A stretch of DNA of 64,000 bases from Ignavibacteria bacterium (GTDB lineage Bacteria; Bacteroidota; Ignavibacteria; Ignavibacteriales; Ignavibacteriaceae), in contig JAFLBV010000002.1 in the NCBI GenBank assembly GCA_017302895.1, positions 930,001-994,000 on the forward strand, in the 5' to 3' direction. The notes under the pieces are model-generated. The model was not told where the DNA came from and searched no databases. It saw nothing but the letters and a program-made list of their open reading frames with translations. The translations under genes were made by a program, and so were the position numbers. Shown here one piece after another: positions 41,859 through 50,616 of this stretch (the stretch's first letter is position 1; each line of letters opens with the position of its first letter).

Positions 41859-44078
41859 TCAGAGAATATAGACTTTCAAGGTTGTCCGTAAATTCCGACC
41901 TGTTTCTGGCATGATGCTTTTTACCCTCGAAAGGTGATTTCTGTAATCCGCATCAAATATATTATCAATGCCGATCGATAAAAGTCCGGTCAACCTGCCA
42001 AGGGAAAATGACCGGTGAAAGTTAGTGTTTACAGATATATAACCGGCAGTTGGTGTCTCAAATGTATCTGTTTCCTCCTGTGAAGCAGCCATTTCAGCGG
42101 AGAGCTCCAGGGTGCTGGATTCAAACAATTTGTAGCTCGCCTCTAGATAAAGTTTTGCCGGAGGAATCTGTGGCAGTTTTCCACCATCAGTCATTTCGCC
42201 CCGGGTAAAACTTGCTTTCACTAAAAAAGTAAATGACGGGGAAAATTTTAATTCAGATTGAAACTCCACACCGGAGATTTTGGCAGAAACACCCTGAGTG
42301 GCATAGACAGGAAGAAATGTCTGGTAGTTTATTCTCCCTGTATTTCTCGGAATTATGAAATCTGCAAGGTCATAGTAATAGATATTTACGAGTGTGTAAA
42401 AATTATCGAGCTTGTAATACGAGAAGAGCTCAATCCCTGTCCCTCTTTCAGATGCCAGGTCAGGATTGCCGGTTTCATATGAATATGCTGCAAGATGTGG
42501 ACCTTCGGAGAATAACTCCTCAATAGTGGGAACTCTGGATGACCTGCTGAGATTCATACCCGCAAACAATTCGTTCGTTATTCCGTAAATCCCGGATAAG
42601 GCAAGGGAATATGTAACGAAGTCCCTCTCTCTGATGTATCCGATGTTGGCTTTTTTATCCTTCTCGGGCGAAATAAGATCATAGTTGACCCTCCCTCCAA
42701 ATTCAATGCTAAGCCCGTTATAATTGAAAGGCTGCCAAAAATAGAACGAAAGGTTCTTCGACTGTGATTTTGGAGTAAAGACAAATCCGCCGGTTTCAAA
42801 GTCCCGGTACTGCCCTGAGGCACCTATCACTCCGTCCTCATTGAACCCAAAAAGGTGATGCTCAAAATTCATGAACCCGGTGTAGTCTGTTATACTGAAT
42901 TCAGCGCCAATCAGGTCGTTTCTTTCATATTCTTTGTGCCTGTAAAACGATCTGTTCACATGAAAGGTGGCATTGTGAATCAGCGACGAATTTACATTGA
43001 AAGAGGCTTTTGCCGAGTAAACATTTCTGAAAATTGATATCCGAACCCCGTTCGGATGAGCACCAACAAAACCTCCGGGTATGCCGTAATCCATCTCCAT
43101 GCTCCGGTATGCGTAACCTGCGTAACCAAAATCACCAAGATACGATGCTCCCAAGGAGAGCCCTGTGGCATCGGAAAATGAGTTTTTAAGGTTTCCGGCA
43201 GGTGTTCTAAGGTCGCTCGACTTCCTCGAAGTGATGCTCCCTTTAATCACCATGCTCCCATAACCGTACTCGGCATTCCCCCCAAACAAAAGTCCGTTGT
43301 TTGCACTTTCGTAATACGACCCTGCAGTGCCGGAGAAACCGTTTGATTTTTCGACCGGAATGTCATGCCTGATCACATTTACCACACCACCTATCGTAAC
43401 TGGAGAAAAAATAATCGTTCGCGGACCTCTTATAATTTCTGCCCTGGTGATGGAGAAAGGCTCTATTGTGAGTGCATGATCAGGTGAGGTGGCACTCAAA
43501 TCCGTGGTTTTTACCCCGTCCTCTGCGAATAGTATTCTGTCACCACCAAGTCCCCGTATCACCGGGCGGGCCGGTGCGGGACCCATCGAACGAATCGCCA
43601 TTCCCGCCTCATTCTTCAAGGTTGCAGCAAGGGTAAGTCCCAGATTTTTTTGTAAATCAACACCTTCCACAGTGCCTTTCAGATTGTCAATCTCTTCAAA
43701 TTTTGAATGAGAATGATTGCCGGTGATCAGCACTGTCCCAAACTCAAGATTTTTCGGAATGAGATACACAAGAAGGTTGAATGGTATGCCGTTTTCGGGG
43801 GTGGTTTGAAATGTATAATTCGAATAACTGATGTGAGTAATATGAATCACTGACTTGGTGTTTACCGGGAGCATGATCTCAAAAAATCCGTTTTCATCAG
43901 ATATAACGCCTGATTTCATTCCTTCGACACTCACAGACGCAGCAGAAACGGGCTCTTTGTTGAATGAGTCCAGTATTTTTCCTGTCACCGTCATCATTCT
44001 CGCGGATTGTCCCGAAATCTGACTAAAGGATCCCGCAGTCAGGAAGATAAGGAAAAATGCAAAGTTTAAAATTTTCAT
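41859..44078 (-). CDS. TonB-dependent outer membrane receptor with carboxypeptidase-like N-domain
   Basis: 739 residues. Signal peptide (MKILNFAFFLIFLTAGSFSQ), then a CarboxypepD_reg-like beta-sandwich (VTGKILDSFNKEPVSAASVS), a plug domain (NLGLTLAATLKNEAGMAIRS, RPVIRGLGGDRILFAEDGVK) and a 22-strand barrel. Strand marks include MNLSRSSRVPTIEELFSEGP and SIGIDNIFDADYRNHLSR at the end. It imports a ligand with energy from TonB. Upstream neighbours on the same strand are a lipoprotein with HEGH, a His-rich membrane protein and a rhodanese, which suggests a metal ligand; this is inference. A 12-bp stem lies in its leader. Confidence 0.92.
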   Translation of the reverse strand: MKILNFAFFLIFLTAGSFSQISGQSARMMTVTGKILDSFNKEPVSAASVSVEGMKSGVISDENGFFEIMLPVNTKSVIHITHISYSNYTFQTTPENGIPFNLLVYLIPKNLEFGTVLITGNHSHSKFEEIDNLKGTVEGVDLQKNLGLTLAATLKNEAGMAIRSMGPAPARPVIRGLGGDRILFAEDGVKTTDLSATSPDHALTIEPFSITRAEIIRGPRTIIFSPVTIGGVVNVIRHDIPVEKSNGFSGTAGSYYESANNGLLFGGNAEYGYGSMVIKGSITSRKSSDLRTPAGNLKNSFSDATGLSLGASYLGDFGYAGYAYRSMEMDYGIPGGFVGAHPNGVRISIFRNVYSAKASFNVNSSLIHNATFHVNRSFYRHKEYERNDLIGAEFSITDYTGFMNFEHHLFGFNEDGVIGASGQYRDFETGGFVFTPKSQSKNLSFYFWQPFNYNGLSIEFGGRVNYDLISPEKDKKANIGYIRERDFVTYSLALSGIYGITNELFAGMNLSRSSRVPTIEELFSEGPHLAAYSYETGNPDLASERGTGIELFSYYKLDNFYTLVNIYYYDLADFIIPRNTGRINYQTFLPVYATQGVSAKISGVEFQSELKFSPSFTFLVKASFTRGEMTDGGKLPQIPPAKLYLEASYKLFESSTLELSAEMAASQEETDTFETPTAGYISVNTNFHRSFSLGRLTGLLSIGIDNIFDADYRNHLSRVKSIMPETGRNLRTTLKVYIL

Positions 44079-44090
44079 GTTAATTTTAGA

Positions 44091-44144
44091 GAGTTTATCA
44101 GAATTTTATATTAAAGTGTTGATTTAATTAAATCTGATAAACTC
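44091..44144 (-). promoter_or_regulatory. 12-bp-arm hairpin in the TonB receptor leader
   Basis: GAGTTTATCAGA (44091-44102) and TCTGATAAACTC (44133-44144) are perfect 12-bp arms around 30 AT-rich bases. On the transcript the stem ends about 12 bases before the receptor ATG, where it would cover the ribosome site. Could also be a terminator-like attenuator. Confidence 0.55.
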
Positions 44145-44172
44145 CCTTTTTAGTAAAGTTGTTAAATGGGTT

Positions 44173-44628
44173 CTATTGAACAATCACTTTAATATTTCCG
44201 GATCGAAAATCGTTGTGTCCTTCATGCGTAATATAAAACTCAACGGTGGTCATACCTGCCTTTTTCCCGCGGAAATGAATCTCATATTTTGCATCTGGTT
44301 CGTCCTGATGCTGCCATATTTCCACCATTGAAGTATCTGCGATACCCCAGTTAAGCTTCTTTGCTGCATCCGAGGGTGGATTGATTATGTTTTTATTCGC
44401 ATCAAAGAATCTTACATTCATGTGATCTGTGGAGTTACCGAGAGGTACTTTTATCGTATCGGTGGAAACACCTCTGAAAATGGATGCCACCGGAATACCT
44501 GAGGTGGAAAGATATACTCCCTCCGCTGCAAAATGTTCTTCCTGCGGTACAAGTACATTATCTTCTTTTTTACATCCGGAATAAAGACCAAGCATGGCAA
44601 TAACAGCCATAAAAAGTAATTTTTTCAT
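44173..44628 (-). CDS. Lipoprotein of unknown function, possible metal-binding
   Basis: 151 residues. The signal peptide ends in a lipobox (AMLGLYSGC at residue 19), so it is lipid-anchored. The mature part is beta-rich and carries clustered histidines near the C-terminus (WQHQDEPDAKYEIHF, YITHEGHNDFRSGNIKVIV). This resembles an Ig/cupredoxin-like shell, but I do not recognise a named family. It lies 94 bases upstream of the TonB receptor start and may hand ligand to it. AAGAGAAA upstream is a usable ribosome site. Confidence 0.65.
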   Translation of the reverse strand: MKKLLFMAVIAMLGLYSGCKKEDNVLVPQEEHFAAEGVYLSTSGIPVASIFRGVSTDTIKVPLGNSTDHMNVRFFDANKNIINPPSDAAKKLNWGIADTSMVEIWQHQDEPDAKYEIHFRGKKAGMTTVEFYITHEGHNDFRSGNIKVIVQ

Positions 44629-44747
44629 TTAATTTCTCTTTAGTAATGTTAATAATACAATCACACAATGTCCCGGCATCCATTATTTTTGAAAATGGCA
44701 GGACAGAACAAGACTGTGATTGGTGTTCAAAATAGCTTAGGGAAAAA

Positions 44748-45077
44748 CTAAAGAGCCGGAGGTCCTCTAAGAGGTGAGATGTTAAATTTTTGACTCGATA
44801 TTTCGTTCTGCTGTCCATTCTTTACAGAGAGCGACAGCTTTTGGAAATGATCGGTCGAGAATTTACTTTCTGTAAGCGCCGGATTACCCGCGAATAGCAG
44901 GAGCAGACACTCGGAAGCAATTACTGATGAGTGATGTGTAATTCCATTGTGGTGATTTTCAATGAAGACAGGGTGGGCAAACCAGTTCTCTTCCATCCCG
45001 TGTCTGTGAAACACGGATGTCAGCATCACTGCCAGGTAAAGCAGGAGCACGAGACTGTTTTTCTTTCTGTCGGGCAT
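44748..45077 (-). CDS. Small His-rich membrane protein
   Basis: 109 residues from the ATG at 45077 (MPDRKKNSLVLLLYLAVMLT). It has one hydrophobic helix, then a histidine-rich patch: HRHGMEENWFAHPVF, ENHHNGITHHSSVI. A second hydrophobic stretch (CLLLLFAGNP) follows, and the protein ends SPLRGPPAL. Short proteins with a His patch and a C-terminal RGPP-type tail often sit beside metal-linked TonB receptors in FCB genomes, to my knowledge; the role is not established. A TTG start at 45116 inside the rhodanese gene is less likely. Confidence 0.55.
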   Translation of the reverse strand: MPDRKKNSLVLLLYLAVMLTSVFHRHGMEENWFAHPVFIENHHNGITHHSSVIASECLLLLFAGNPALTESKFSTDHFQKLSLSVKNGQQNEISSQKFNISPLRGPPAL

Positions 45078-45096
45078 TTTTGTCAATCCGTCCGGA

Positions 45097-45417
45097 TTAT
45101 CCTTTTTCCGTTTCAAAACGCCAGCCTAAGATTCCACTGTCAAGGTTATATACCTTGGTAAACCCGTTTTGACCCATGAACAGACCTGCATGAAAACTTC
45201 TGCTGCCACTTCTGCAATAGAGATAATAGCTTTTTTCTCTGTCGAGTTCAAGAATCTCCTGTTGAAATGACGGAGAGTAGATATCAATATTTAATGAATT
45301 CGGGATCCTCTTTTCACTGTTTTCTTCGGGGGTCCTGACATCAATCAATACTGCATCAGGGTCGTTTTTGTAACCGTCCAGAAATTCGGATGGAGAAAGA
45401 TTTTTTACAACTAACAT
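45097..45417 (-). CDS. Single-domain rhodanese
   Basis: 106 residues, one rhodanese fold. The active cysteine lies in the loop YYLYCRSGSRSFHAGLFM, and VLIDVRTPEENSEKRIPNSL is the N-terminal signature. It transfers sulfane sulfur to thiol or cyanide acceptors in the cytoplasm. It lies 45 bases after the TRAP-type binding protein and 19 before the His-rich protein. Confidence 0.9.
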   Translation of the reverse strand: MLVVKNLSPSEFLDGYKNDPDAVLIDVRTPEENSEKRIPNSLNIDIYSPSFQQEILELDREKSYYLYCRSGSRSFHAGLFMGQNGFTKVYNLDSGILGWRFETEKG

Positions 45418-45462
45418 TTATGTCTTTGCCTGGTTTATATCAGATAACAAATTAACCGTTAC

Positions 45463-46560
45463 TTATACTTTATAGTTCCTTTCGGTCAACTCATAAAGTG
45501 ATGAAGTTAGATTCTGATATTTCCGATAAGATTCATAGATTTTTTTGCTTGCAGGTTCTGCCTCTGTCATCTCGGAAATCACTTCCGCAGTCTTCTCTTT
45601 CAGTTTCTGCAATACCTCATCGGGGAATTGTACCAGTTTCACTTCGGGATCATTTTTGATGAGTTGAAGACTTTCCGCATTTTTTGCCACCATTTCAGCA
45701 GTAATCATGGTATCAATATACCCTGCTGCTCCTCTTAAAATCGCCTTCAGATCATCAGCGAGAGAATCGAATGCCTTTTTGTTGATCATAAATTCGGTTG
45801 CTCCCGCAGGCTCCTGCCACCCGGGATAGTAGTAGTATTTCGCTATTCTCTGAAATCCCATTTTATAATCGTGAAAAGGACCCACCCATTCCAGTGCGTC
45901 GAGAACTCCCCTCTCCAGATTTGTGTAAAGCTCTCCTCCCGGAAACAGAAGTGCACTGGCTCCCATTTTCGCCATTACCTTGCCGCCAATTCCCGGGATT
46001 CTCATCTTTAACCCGTTAAAATCATCGACACTTTTTATCTCTTTCCGGAACCAGCCACCCATCTGACCGCTCGTGTTACCACCGGGCATCGGGATGATCC
46101 CGTGCTTCGCATACAATTCTTCCCAAAGTTGCATGCCACCACCAAAATGGAGCCATGCCGAAAACTGTGGAGCATTCATCCCGTATGGAAGTCCAGTAAA
46201 GAAAATTGCCGAAGGCTCCTTGCCTGCCCAATAGTAGGAGGCACTGTGCACCATCTCCACATTTCCCTGCTTCACGGCATCAAAACTTTCCATGGCAGGA
46301 ACGAGTTCACCACCGCCGTAAACCTTTATCTTCAGCCTGCCACCTGACATCTGATCCACAAGCTGTGAAAAGAGCGTCATCATCTCACCGTAAACGGGGA
46401 AATTGGGGGGCCAGGTGGTAGCCATTTTCCACTTGATACTTTTTCCGGAAAAACCGTCGGCTTTGTTGTTTTTTCTCATGCAGGAGGAGAAAAAGGCAGG
46501 GAATGCAGCAGCAGTACCAACGAGTGCCGCCTTCTTAATGAAATCTCTTCTTTTACTCAT
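45463..46560 (-). CDS. TRAP transporter solute-binding protein (DctP-like), Tat signal
   Basis: 365 residues. The N-terminus MSKRRDFIKKAALVGTAAAF has a twin-arginine pattern and is followed by a lipobox-like FFSSC, so it is probably folded before export and lipid-anchored. IKWKMATTWPPNFPVYGEMM and MRIPGIGGKVMAKMGASALL, with ALEWVGPFHDYKMGFQRIAK, place it among DctP-type binding proteins for organic acids. No TRAP permease (DctQ/DctM) is in the window, so its partner is elsewhere. Nine bases after the phosphatase gene. Confidence 0.88.
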   Translation of the reverse strand: MSKRRDFIKKAALVGTAAAFPAFFSSCMRKNNKADGFSGKSIKWKMATTWPPNFPVYGEMMTLFSQLVDQMSGGRLKIKVYGGGELVPAMESFDAVKQGNVEMVHSASYYWAGKEPSAIFFTGLPYGMNAPQFSAWLHFGGGMQLWEELYAKHGIIPMPGGNTSGQMGGWFRKEIKSVDDFNGLKMRIPGIGGKVMAKMGASALLFPGGELYTNLERGVLDALEWVGPFHDYKMGFQRIAKYYYYPGWQEPAGATEFMINKKAFDSLADDLKAILRGAAGYIDTMITAEMVAKNAESLQLIKNDPEVKLVQFPDEVLQKLKEKTAEVISEMTEAEPASKKIYESYRKYQNLTSSLYELTERNYKV

Positions 46561-46569
46561 ATGTTTTTA

Positions 46570-47769
46570 TCAGGATTTAGTTTTTTTAATAACCATCAGC
46601 GTTGCATCATCGTCCCACTTCACCCCGCCGCCAAATCTGTCGGCTTCTTCGAATATTATCTCAATAATATCAGCAGCAGGTTCCTTCCCGTGCTTCTTTA
46701 CAAGTTTTATGACTTCCTGAATTGTAAAAAATTCCTCATTTGCATTCTGTCTTTCAATGATACCATCGCTATAGAGAAGCAGGATATCTCCTTCGTCCAT
46801 GTGCGCAAATGAGCGTTTTATGCTTATATCGGGAAATGCTCCAAAAATCAGTCCAGTTGGATGGAGCTCTTCAATTCCCTCTTTTTTGAATATCAACGGC
46901 GAGGGATGCCCCCCGTTAGCGTAAAAAAGATTTCCGTTGTTTTCGAACTCGGCAAAGAACAGCGAAATGAAACTTGTTGAGTATGAACCCCGATAGATTA
47001 CCTCATTCAATTTTTTCAAGGTGTAAACCATCTTCATGTGCTTCTCAACCCCCATTCGCAACCCGGTAACCACATCCCTGACCATCAAGGCAGCAGGAAG
47101 TCCGTGTCCGCTCGCATCCCCAAAACATATGCCAAAATCATCGGCATCAAACTTGAAATAGTCATAAAGGTCACCCCCGACAAGTTCTGCAGGTTTAGAT
47201 CTTGCCGCTATATCCCATCCGGGAATTGCAGGAGGTACTGATGCCAGAAGCGATTGCTGAATCCTCGCTGCCTGCTCCATTTCACCAATTACAGCCTCTG
47301 AAAACAGTCTGTAATTGACCGCCCTTCTGACGGCATTTAGACAAAATTCTATCTCTTCCCTCACCCACCCGCTGCGAAGCTCGAAAACAAAAATATATTT
47401 CCGTTCGGGACTGTTTACAACCACTACTGCCGGTACAGAATATCCCTCCTGGTCTGCCGGCTTAAATATCGTAATTGTTGCCGGGTCATCAAAAATATAA
47501 AGCCTGGTCTTCAAAACCAGCGTCACTTCGGGAAGATCGACAGCCACTTTCAGCGCGTAGGTGTTCTCATCCAGATCGTCGGGATATATCAACTCGAAGT
47601 TCCCGGTAACCTCTTCGTAAATCCGCCCGTTTCCGATTTGCAAATCATTTCCAAAAACCGTCTGAAGTCTGGTTACTATGTTCACTAAAAAATCCTGACC
47701 GGTCTTTTCTTTTCCAATTCCGGCAAGTAGTGCGTCTAATTTTCTGTAAAAGTATTTTGGTTCTAACAT
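46570..47769 (-). CDS. SpoIIE/RsbU-type PP2C serine phosphatase
   Basis: 399 residues. The N-terminal 160 residues look like a GAF-type sensor. A linker helix (EQAARIQQSLLASVPPAIPG) typical of RsbU proteins follows, then the phosphatase: VGGDLYDYFKFDADDFGICF, GDASGHGLPAALMVRDVV, YANGGHPSPLIF, DILLLYSDGIIERQN and WDDDATLMVIK. Aspartates of the two metal sites are present. It should dephosphorylate an anti-anti-sigma factor, but no RsbV/RsbW-like gene is in the window. No transmembrane segments. Confidence 0.92.
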   Translation of the reverse strand: MLEPKYFYRKLDALLAGIGKEKTGQDFLVNIVTRLQTVFGNDLQIGNGRIYEEVTGNFELIYPDDLDENTYALKVAVDLPEVTLVLKTRLYIFDDPATITIFKPADQEGYSVPAVVVVNSPERKYIFVFELRSGWVREEIEFCLNAVRRAVNYRLFSEAVIGEMEQAARIQQSLLASVPPAIPGWDIAARSKPAELVGGDLYDYFKFDADDFGICFGDASGHGLPAALMVRDVVTGLRMGVEKHMKMVYTLKKLNEVIYRGSYSTSFISLFFAEFENNGNLFYANGGHPSPLIFKKEGIEELHPTGLIFGAFPDISIKRSFAHMDEGDILLLYSDGIIERQNANEEFFTIQEVIKLVKKHGKEPAADIIEIIFEEADRFGGGVKWDDDATLMVIKKTKS

Positions 47770-47791
47770 TTTAATTCATCTTTTTTGGTAA

Positions 47792-47810
47792 AAGGGGAAA
47801 TTTGCCCCTT
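47792..47810. repeat. Short hairpin between the phosphatase and mlaE
   Basis: AAGGGG-AAATTTG-CCCCTT in the divergent gap. No T-run that fits a terminator. Lies 23 bases upstream of the phosphatase start, so it could be in its leader. Confidence 0.35.
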
Positions 47811-47929
47811 ATAAATATAGTTAATTGTCCTTTATTTTTGAGAATTCAGTCACATAAAATTCAATCTTTAGCGAAAAAATTGTTAAATTATAAATTGATT
47901 TTGTCATATTTTCACTATCCGGAACAATT

Positions 47930-48712
47930 TTGGCACGCGAATCCACATTTGAACAACTACGGAAATTTTTCGACATAATTGGAGCTCTGTCCCTTTTTAC
48001 ACACAGATTCTTCATGAATGTCCTTAAACCGCCGTATGAATTCGCTGAAATTGCCAAGCACATGTACGAACTCGGAGTGAAAACATTCCCGATAGTAAGT
48101 GTGACAGGTGTGATCATCGGCGTGGTGCTAACCCTGCAATCGCTCCCGATTATGATTAAATTCGGCGCCGAGGCATTTCTGCCCTACATGGTCACCCTCT
48201 CTGTCATCAGAGAATTGGGACCCGTTCTTACAGCTTTGATTTTTGCAGGCAGGGTTTCAAGTGGAATTGGTGCCGAACTCGGGTCAATGAGAGTAACAGA
48301 GCAGATTGATGCCATGGAAGTTTCCGCAATCGATCCTTTCCGTTTTCTTGTCGTAACCAGAGTGATTGCTACTACACTAATCCTTCCAATACTTACCGTT
48401 TATGTCGATTTTCTTGCAATTGGAGGCGGTTTTTTTGCTTCCTATATTTCGATGAATACAACTTACGACCTGTACATGTCACAGGTAATCGAAGTTGTCA
48501 AGTTTGGTGACATTATTCCCGGCATCGGGAAGACTGTTGTATTCGGCTTCATCGTGGGCATTACAGGCTCATTCCTTGGATATACTGCCGATAAAGGGAC
48601 AGAAGGGGTAGGGAAAGCCTCGACGACCTCGGTAGTTTATTCGTCGTTATTGATACTTGTTTTTGATATGATTCTTGTCCAGATTGCGTTGTGGTTATGG
48701 CCCGTAAATTAG
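47930..48712 (+). CDS. mlaE: MlaE-type ABC permease (lipid transport)
   Basis: Inner-membrane permease of an Mla-type phospholipid transporter. 260 residues and five to six helices. Seen: LGVKTFPIVSVTGVIIGVVL, RELGPVLTALIFAGRVSSGI, GAELGSMRVTEQIDAMEVSA, the conserved EIGSM-type loop in slightly altered form. It begins with TTG at 47930 after GGAA. Followed by the ATPase and the MCE protein with overlaps, forming a three-gene operon. MlaB and MlaC are not present. Confidence 0.93.
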   Translation: MARESTFEQLRKFFDIIGALSLFTHRFFMNVLKPPYEFAEIAKHMYELGVKTFPIVSVTGVIIGVVLTLQSLPIMIKFGAEAFLPYMVTLSVIRELGPVLTALIFAGRVSSGIGAELGSMRVTEQIDAMEVSAIDPFRFLVVTRVIATTLILPILTVYVDFLAIGGGFFASYISMNTTYDLYMSQVIEVVKFGDIIPGIGKTVVFGFIVGITGSFLGYTADKGTEGVGKASTTSVVYSSLLILVFDMILVQIALWLWPVN

Positions 48713-49452
48713 TCGAAATCCATGACCTCTACAAAAGTTTTGGTGAGCAAACCGTGCTCGGGGGAGTCTCTTTGGATGTAACAGAGACGCAAAATCTTGT
48801 TATATTTGGAAAATCCGGCACCGGAAAAAGTGTCTTGCTTAAATGCATGGTCGGTTTGTTGACTCCTGACAGCGGGACTATAACGATTAATGGAATCGAT
48901 GTGCTCAATATCCCGTTGAAGCAGATGAATGAACTCAGGAAAAATATCGGCTTTCTCTTTCAAAGTGCAGCTCTGTATGATTCGATGTCTGTCAGGGAAA
49001 ATCTGGCTTTCCCTCTCATCAGAAATTTTAATTTCACGCAAAAGGAAGTAAATTACAAAGTCGAGCGGGCATTGGATATGGTGTCGCTTTCCTATGCAAT
49101 CGATAAAATGCCCAGCGAACTTTCCGGAGGAATGAGAAAAAGAGTGGGCCTTGCACGCTCCATAATTACCGAACCGATGCTCATGCTTTATGATGAACCG
49201 ACAACCGGCCTCGACCCTATTACAACAAAGGAAATAAGTAAACTGATTCGCGATCTCCAAAAGGAACTTAAAATGACCTCGATTGCAGTAACACACGATC
49301 TGATCTGTGCCCAAATTATTGCTGATCGCGCAATCGTTCTCAACGATGGTATCATATTGTTTGAAGGAGATCTGGCGACTCTGACCACTCTTGAAGACCC
49401 CTTCCTGAAAAACTTTTTTAGCCCCGAATATTTAGAGGAAAATTATGGCTGA
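48697..49452 (+). CDS. mlaF: MlaF-type ABC transporter ATP-binding protein
   Basis: 251 residues from the ATG at 48697 (MARKLVEIHDLYKSFGEQTV). Walker A IFGKSGTGKSVLLKC, Q-loop GFLFQSAALYDSMSVREN, signature ELSGGMRKRVGLARS, and Walker B LMLYDEPTTGLDP; the H-loop is AVTHDL. The SGGMRKR form is typical of MlaF. Overlaps mlaE by 16 bases and mlaD by 8, so translation is coupled. Confidence 0.94.
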   Translation: MARKLVEIHDLYKSFGEQTVLGGVSLDVTETQNLVIFGKSGTGKSVLLKCMVGLLTPDSGTITINGIDVLNIPLKQMNELRKNIGFLFQSAALYDSMSVRENLAFPLIRNFNFTQKEVNYKVERALDMVSLSYAIDKMPSELSGGMRKRVGLARSIITEPMLMLYDEPTTGLDPITTKEISKLIRDLQKELKMTSIAVTHDLICAQIIADRAIVLNDGIILFEGDLATLTTLEDPFLKNFFSPEYLEENYG

Positions 49453-50509
49453 GCCACATAAATTTTTACGACTCGGTATTTTTGTATCTATCGGAATGAT
49501 TCTGCTCTTGATAGGAATTTTTTATGTCGGCAGTAAACAATCACTTTTTACTCCCACATTTAAAGTAAAAGCCTATTTCACTAACATTGAAGGACTCAGA
49601 AAAGGTGCACCTGTCAGGATGTCTGGCATCAATGTCGGGGCTGTGGCAGATATCTTTTTAGCCCCCGACACCTCAGGGAAAGTACTCGTGATACTCGACC
49701 TCGAAAAAGATGTTCAAAGGTTCATTCGCACAAATACCCAGGCTTTTGTGGAAACAGAAGGTCTCGTAGGGAATAAGGTTGTTAATCTACAAAAAGGAAC
49801 CGCCGACCAGCCCGCTGTCGAGGATGGTGGTACGATTGTCGGCATGAATCCCCTCGGTCTCGGAGCCATTCTTAGCGAAATCACTGAAATTCTCGGTTCC
49901 ACTAAATCGATGAGCGCAGACCTCGCAGGAATTGTAGCAAAAGTGAATTCAGGAGAGGGAACATTCGGAAAACTTATAAATGATGACCGCCTCTACGAAA
50001 ACACCAACAGAATCCTCCTGACCGCAAACCGCGGACTCGAGGAGGCAGTCTCCAAATATGACACTCTCGCCTCAATCGTAAGCGAACTCGGTAAAAACAT
50101 AAATTCCGTGGTCAAAAATGCAGACCGAGTAATGTTTACAATGGATACACTGATGGCACATGTAGATGGAGTTATCAAGGATGTGAGAGCAGGAAAAGGA
50201 ATTGTCGGCAAACTCGTGACTGACGGCAGTGATGTGGATGTATCGGTAAAAACCATGCTTTCTGAACTTGTCGGTATTACCAAAGAAGTAAGAGTGGGTG
50301 CCGGAAGATTCGCCGAAAACATGGAAGCCTTAAAACGCAACTGGCTCTTCTCGTCATACTTTGAAGAGAGGGGCTACTACGACAAATCAGGCTACGAGGT
50401 TAAACTCGAAGATTACATCGAGCAGATCAACAACAAAATAAAAGACCTCGACGACAGAATCAAAACCCTCAAAGACCTGGAAAAGAAAACCAGCTCAGCG
50501 AAAAAGTAA
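49445..50509 (+). CDS. mlaD: MCE/MlaD-type lipid-binding protein
   Basis: 354 residues. One N-terminal membrane helix (LGIFVSIGMILLLIGIFYVG) anchors a periplasmic MCE domain: VKAYFTNIEGLRKGAPVRMS, GINVGAVADIFLAPDTSGKV, FVETEGLVGNKVVNLQKG. A long helical tail follows, ending in a charged coiled coil (IEQINNKIKDLDDRIKTLKD). In Mla systems this hexameric ring passes phospholipids between membranes. E. coli MlaD has 183 residues; this longer tail suits the bridge-like MCE proteins. Confidence 0.92.
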   Translation: MAEPHKFLRLGIFVSIGMILLLIGIFYVGSKQSLFTPTFKVKAYFTNIEGLRKGAPVRMSGINVGAVADIFLAPDTSGKVLVILDLEKDVQRFIRTNTQAFVETEGLVGNKVVNLQKGTADQPAVEDGGTIVGMNPLGLGAILSEITEILGSTKSMSADLAGIVAKVNSGEGTFGKLINDDRLYENTNRILLTANRGLEEAVSKYDTLASIVSELGKNINSVVKNADRVMFTMDTLMAHVDGVIKDVRAGKGIVGKLVTDGSDVDVSVKTMLSELVGITKEVRVGAGRFAENMEALKRNWLFSSYFEERGYYDKSGYEVKLEDYIEQINNKIKDLDDRIKTLKDLEKKTSSAKK

Positions 50510-50528
50510 ATGACCGCTTAGCTGAATT

Positions 50529-50560
50529 ATTGCATTATTGGATTACTGCATTATTGCATT
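50529..50560. repeat. 8-bp tandem array after mlaD
   Basis: Units ATTGCATT, ATTGGATT, ACTGCATT, ATTGCATT in register. It is the reverse complement of the unit family at 8353-8392. It begins 20 bases after the mlaD stop and abuts the terminator. Confidence 0.6.
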
Positions 50561-50597
50561 AAAAAAAGGCCGCCCCTTCACAGTGACAGCCTTTTTT
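50561..50597. terminator. Bidirectional intrinsic terminator
   Basis: A-run plus AAAAGGC (50564-50570) pairs with GCCTTTT (50589-50595) with a looser inner stem. T-runs on both strands serve mlaD and the convergent DUF6580-like gene. Confidence 0.75.
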
Positions 50598-50616
50598 ATT
50601 TAATATCTGTATGGTT

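Noticed and set aside
47821..48117. 98-residue open frame opposite the mlaE start
   Set aside because: It lies antisense to mlaE, has no ribosome site or recognisable domain, and the mlaE frame is clearly coding.
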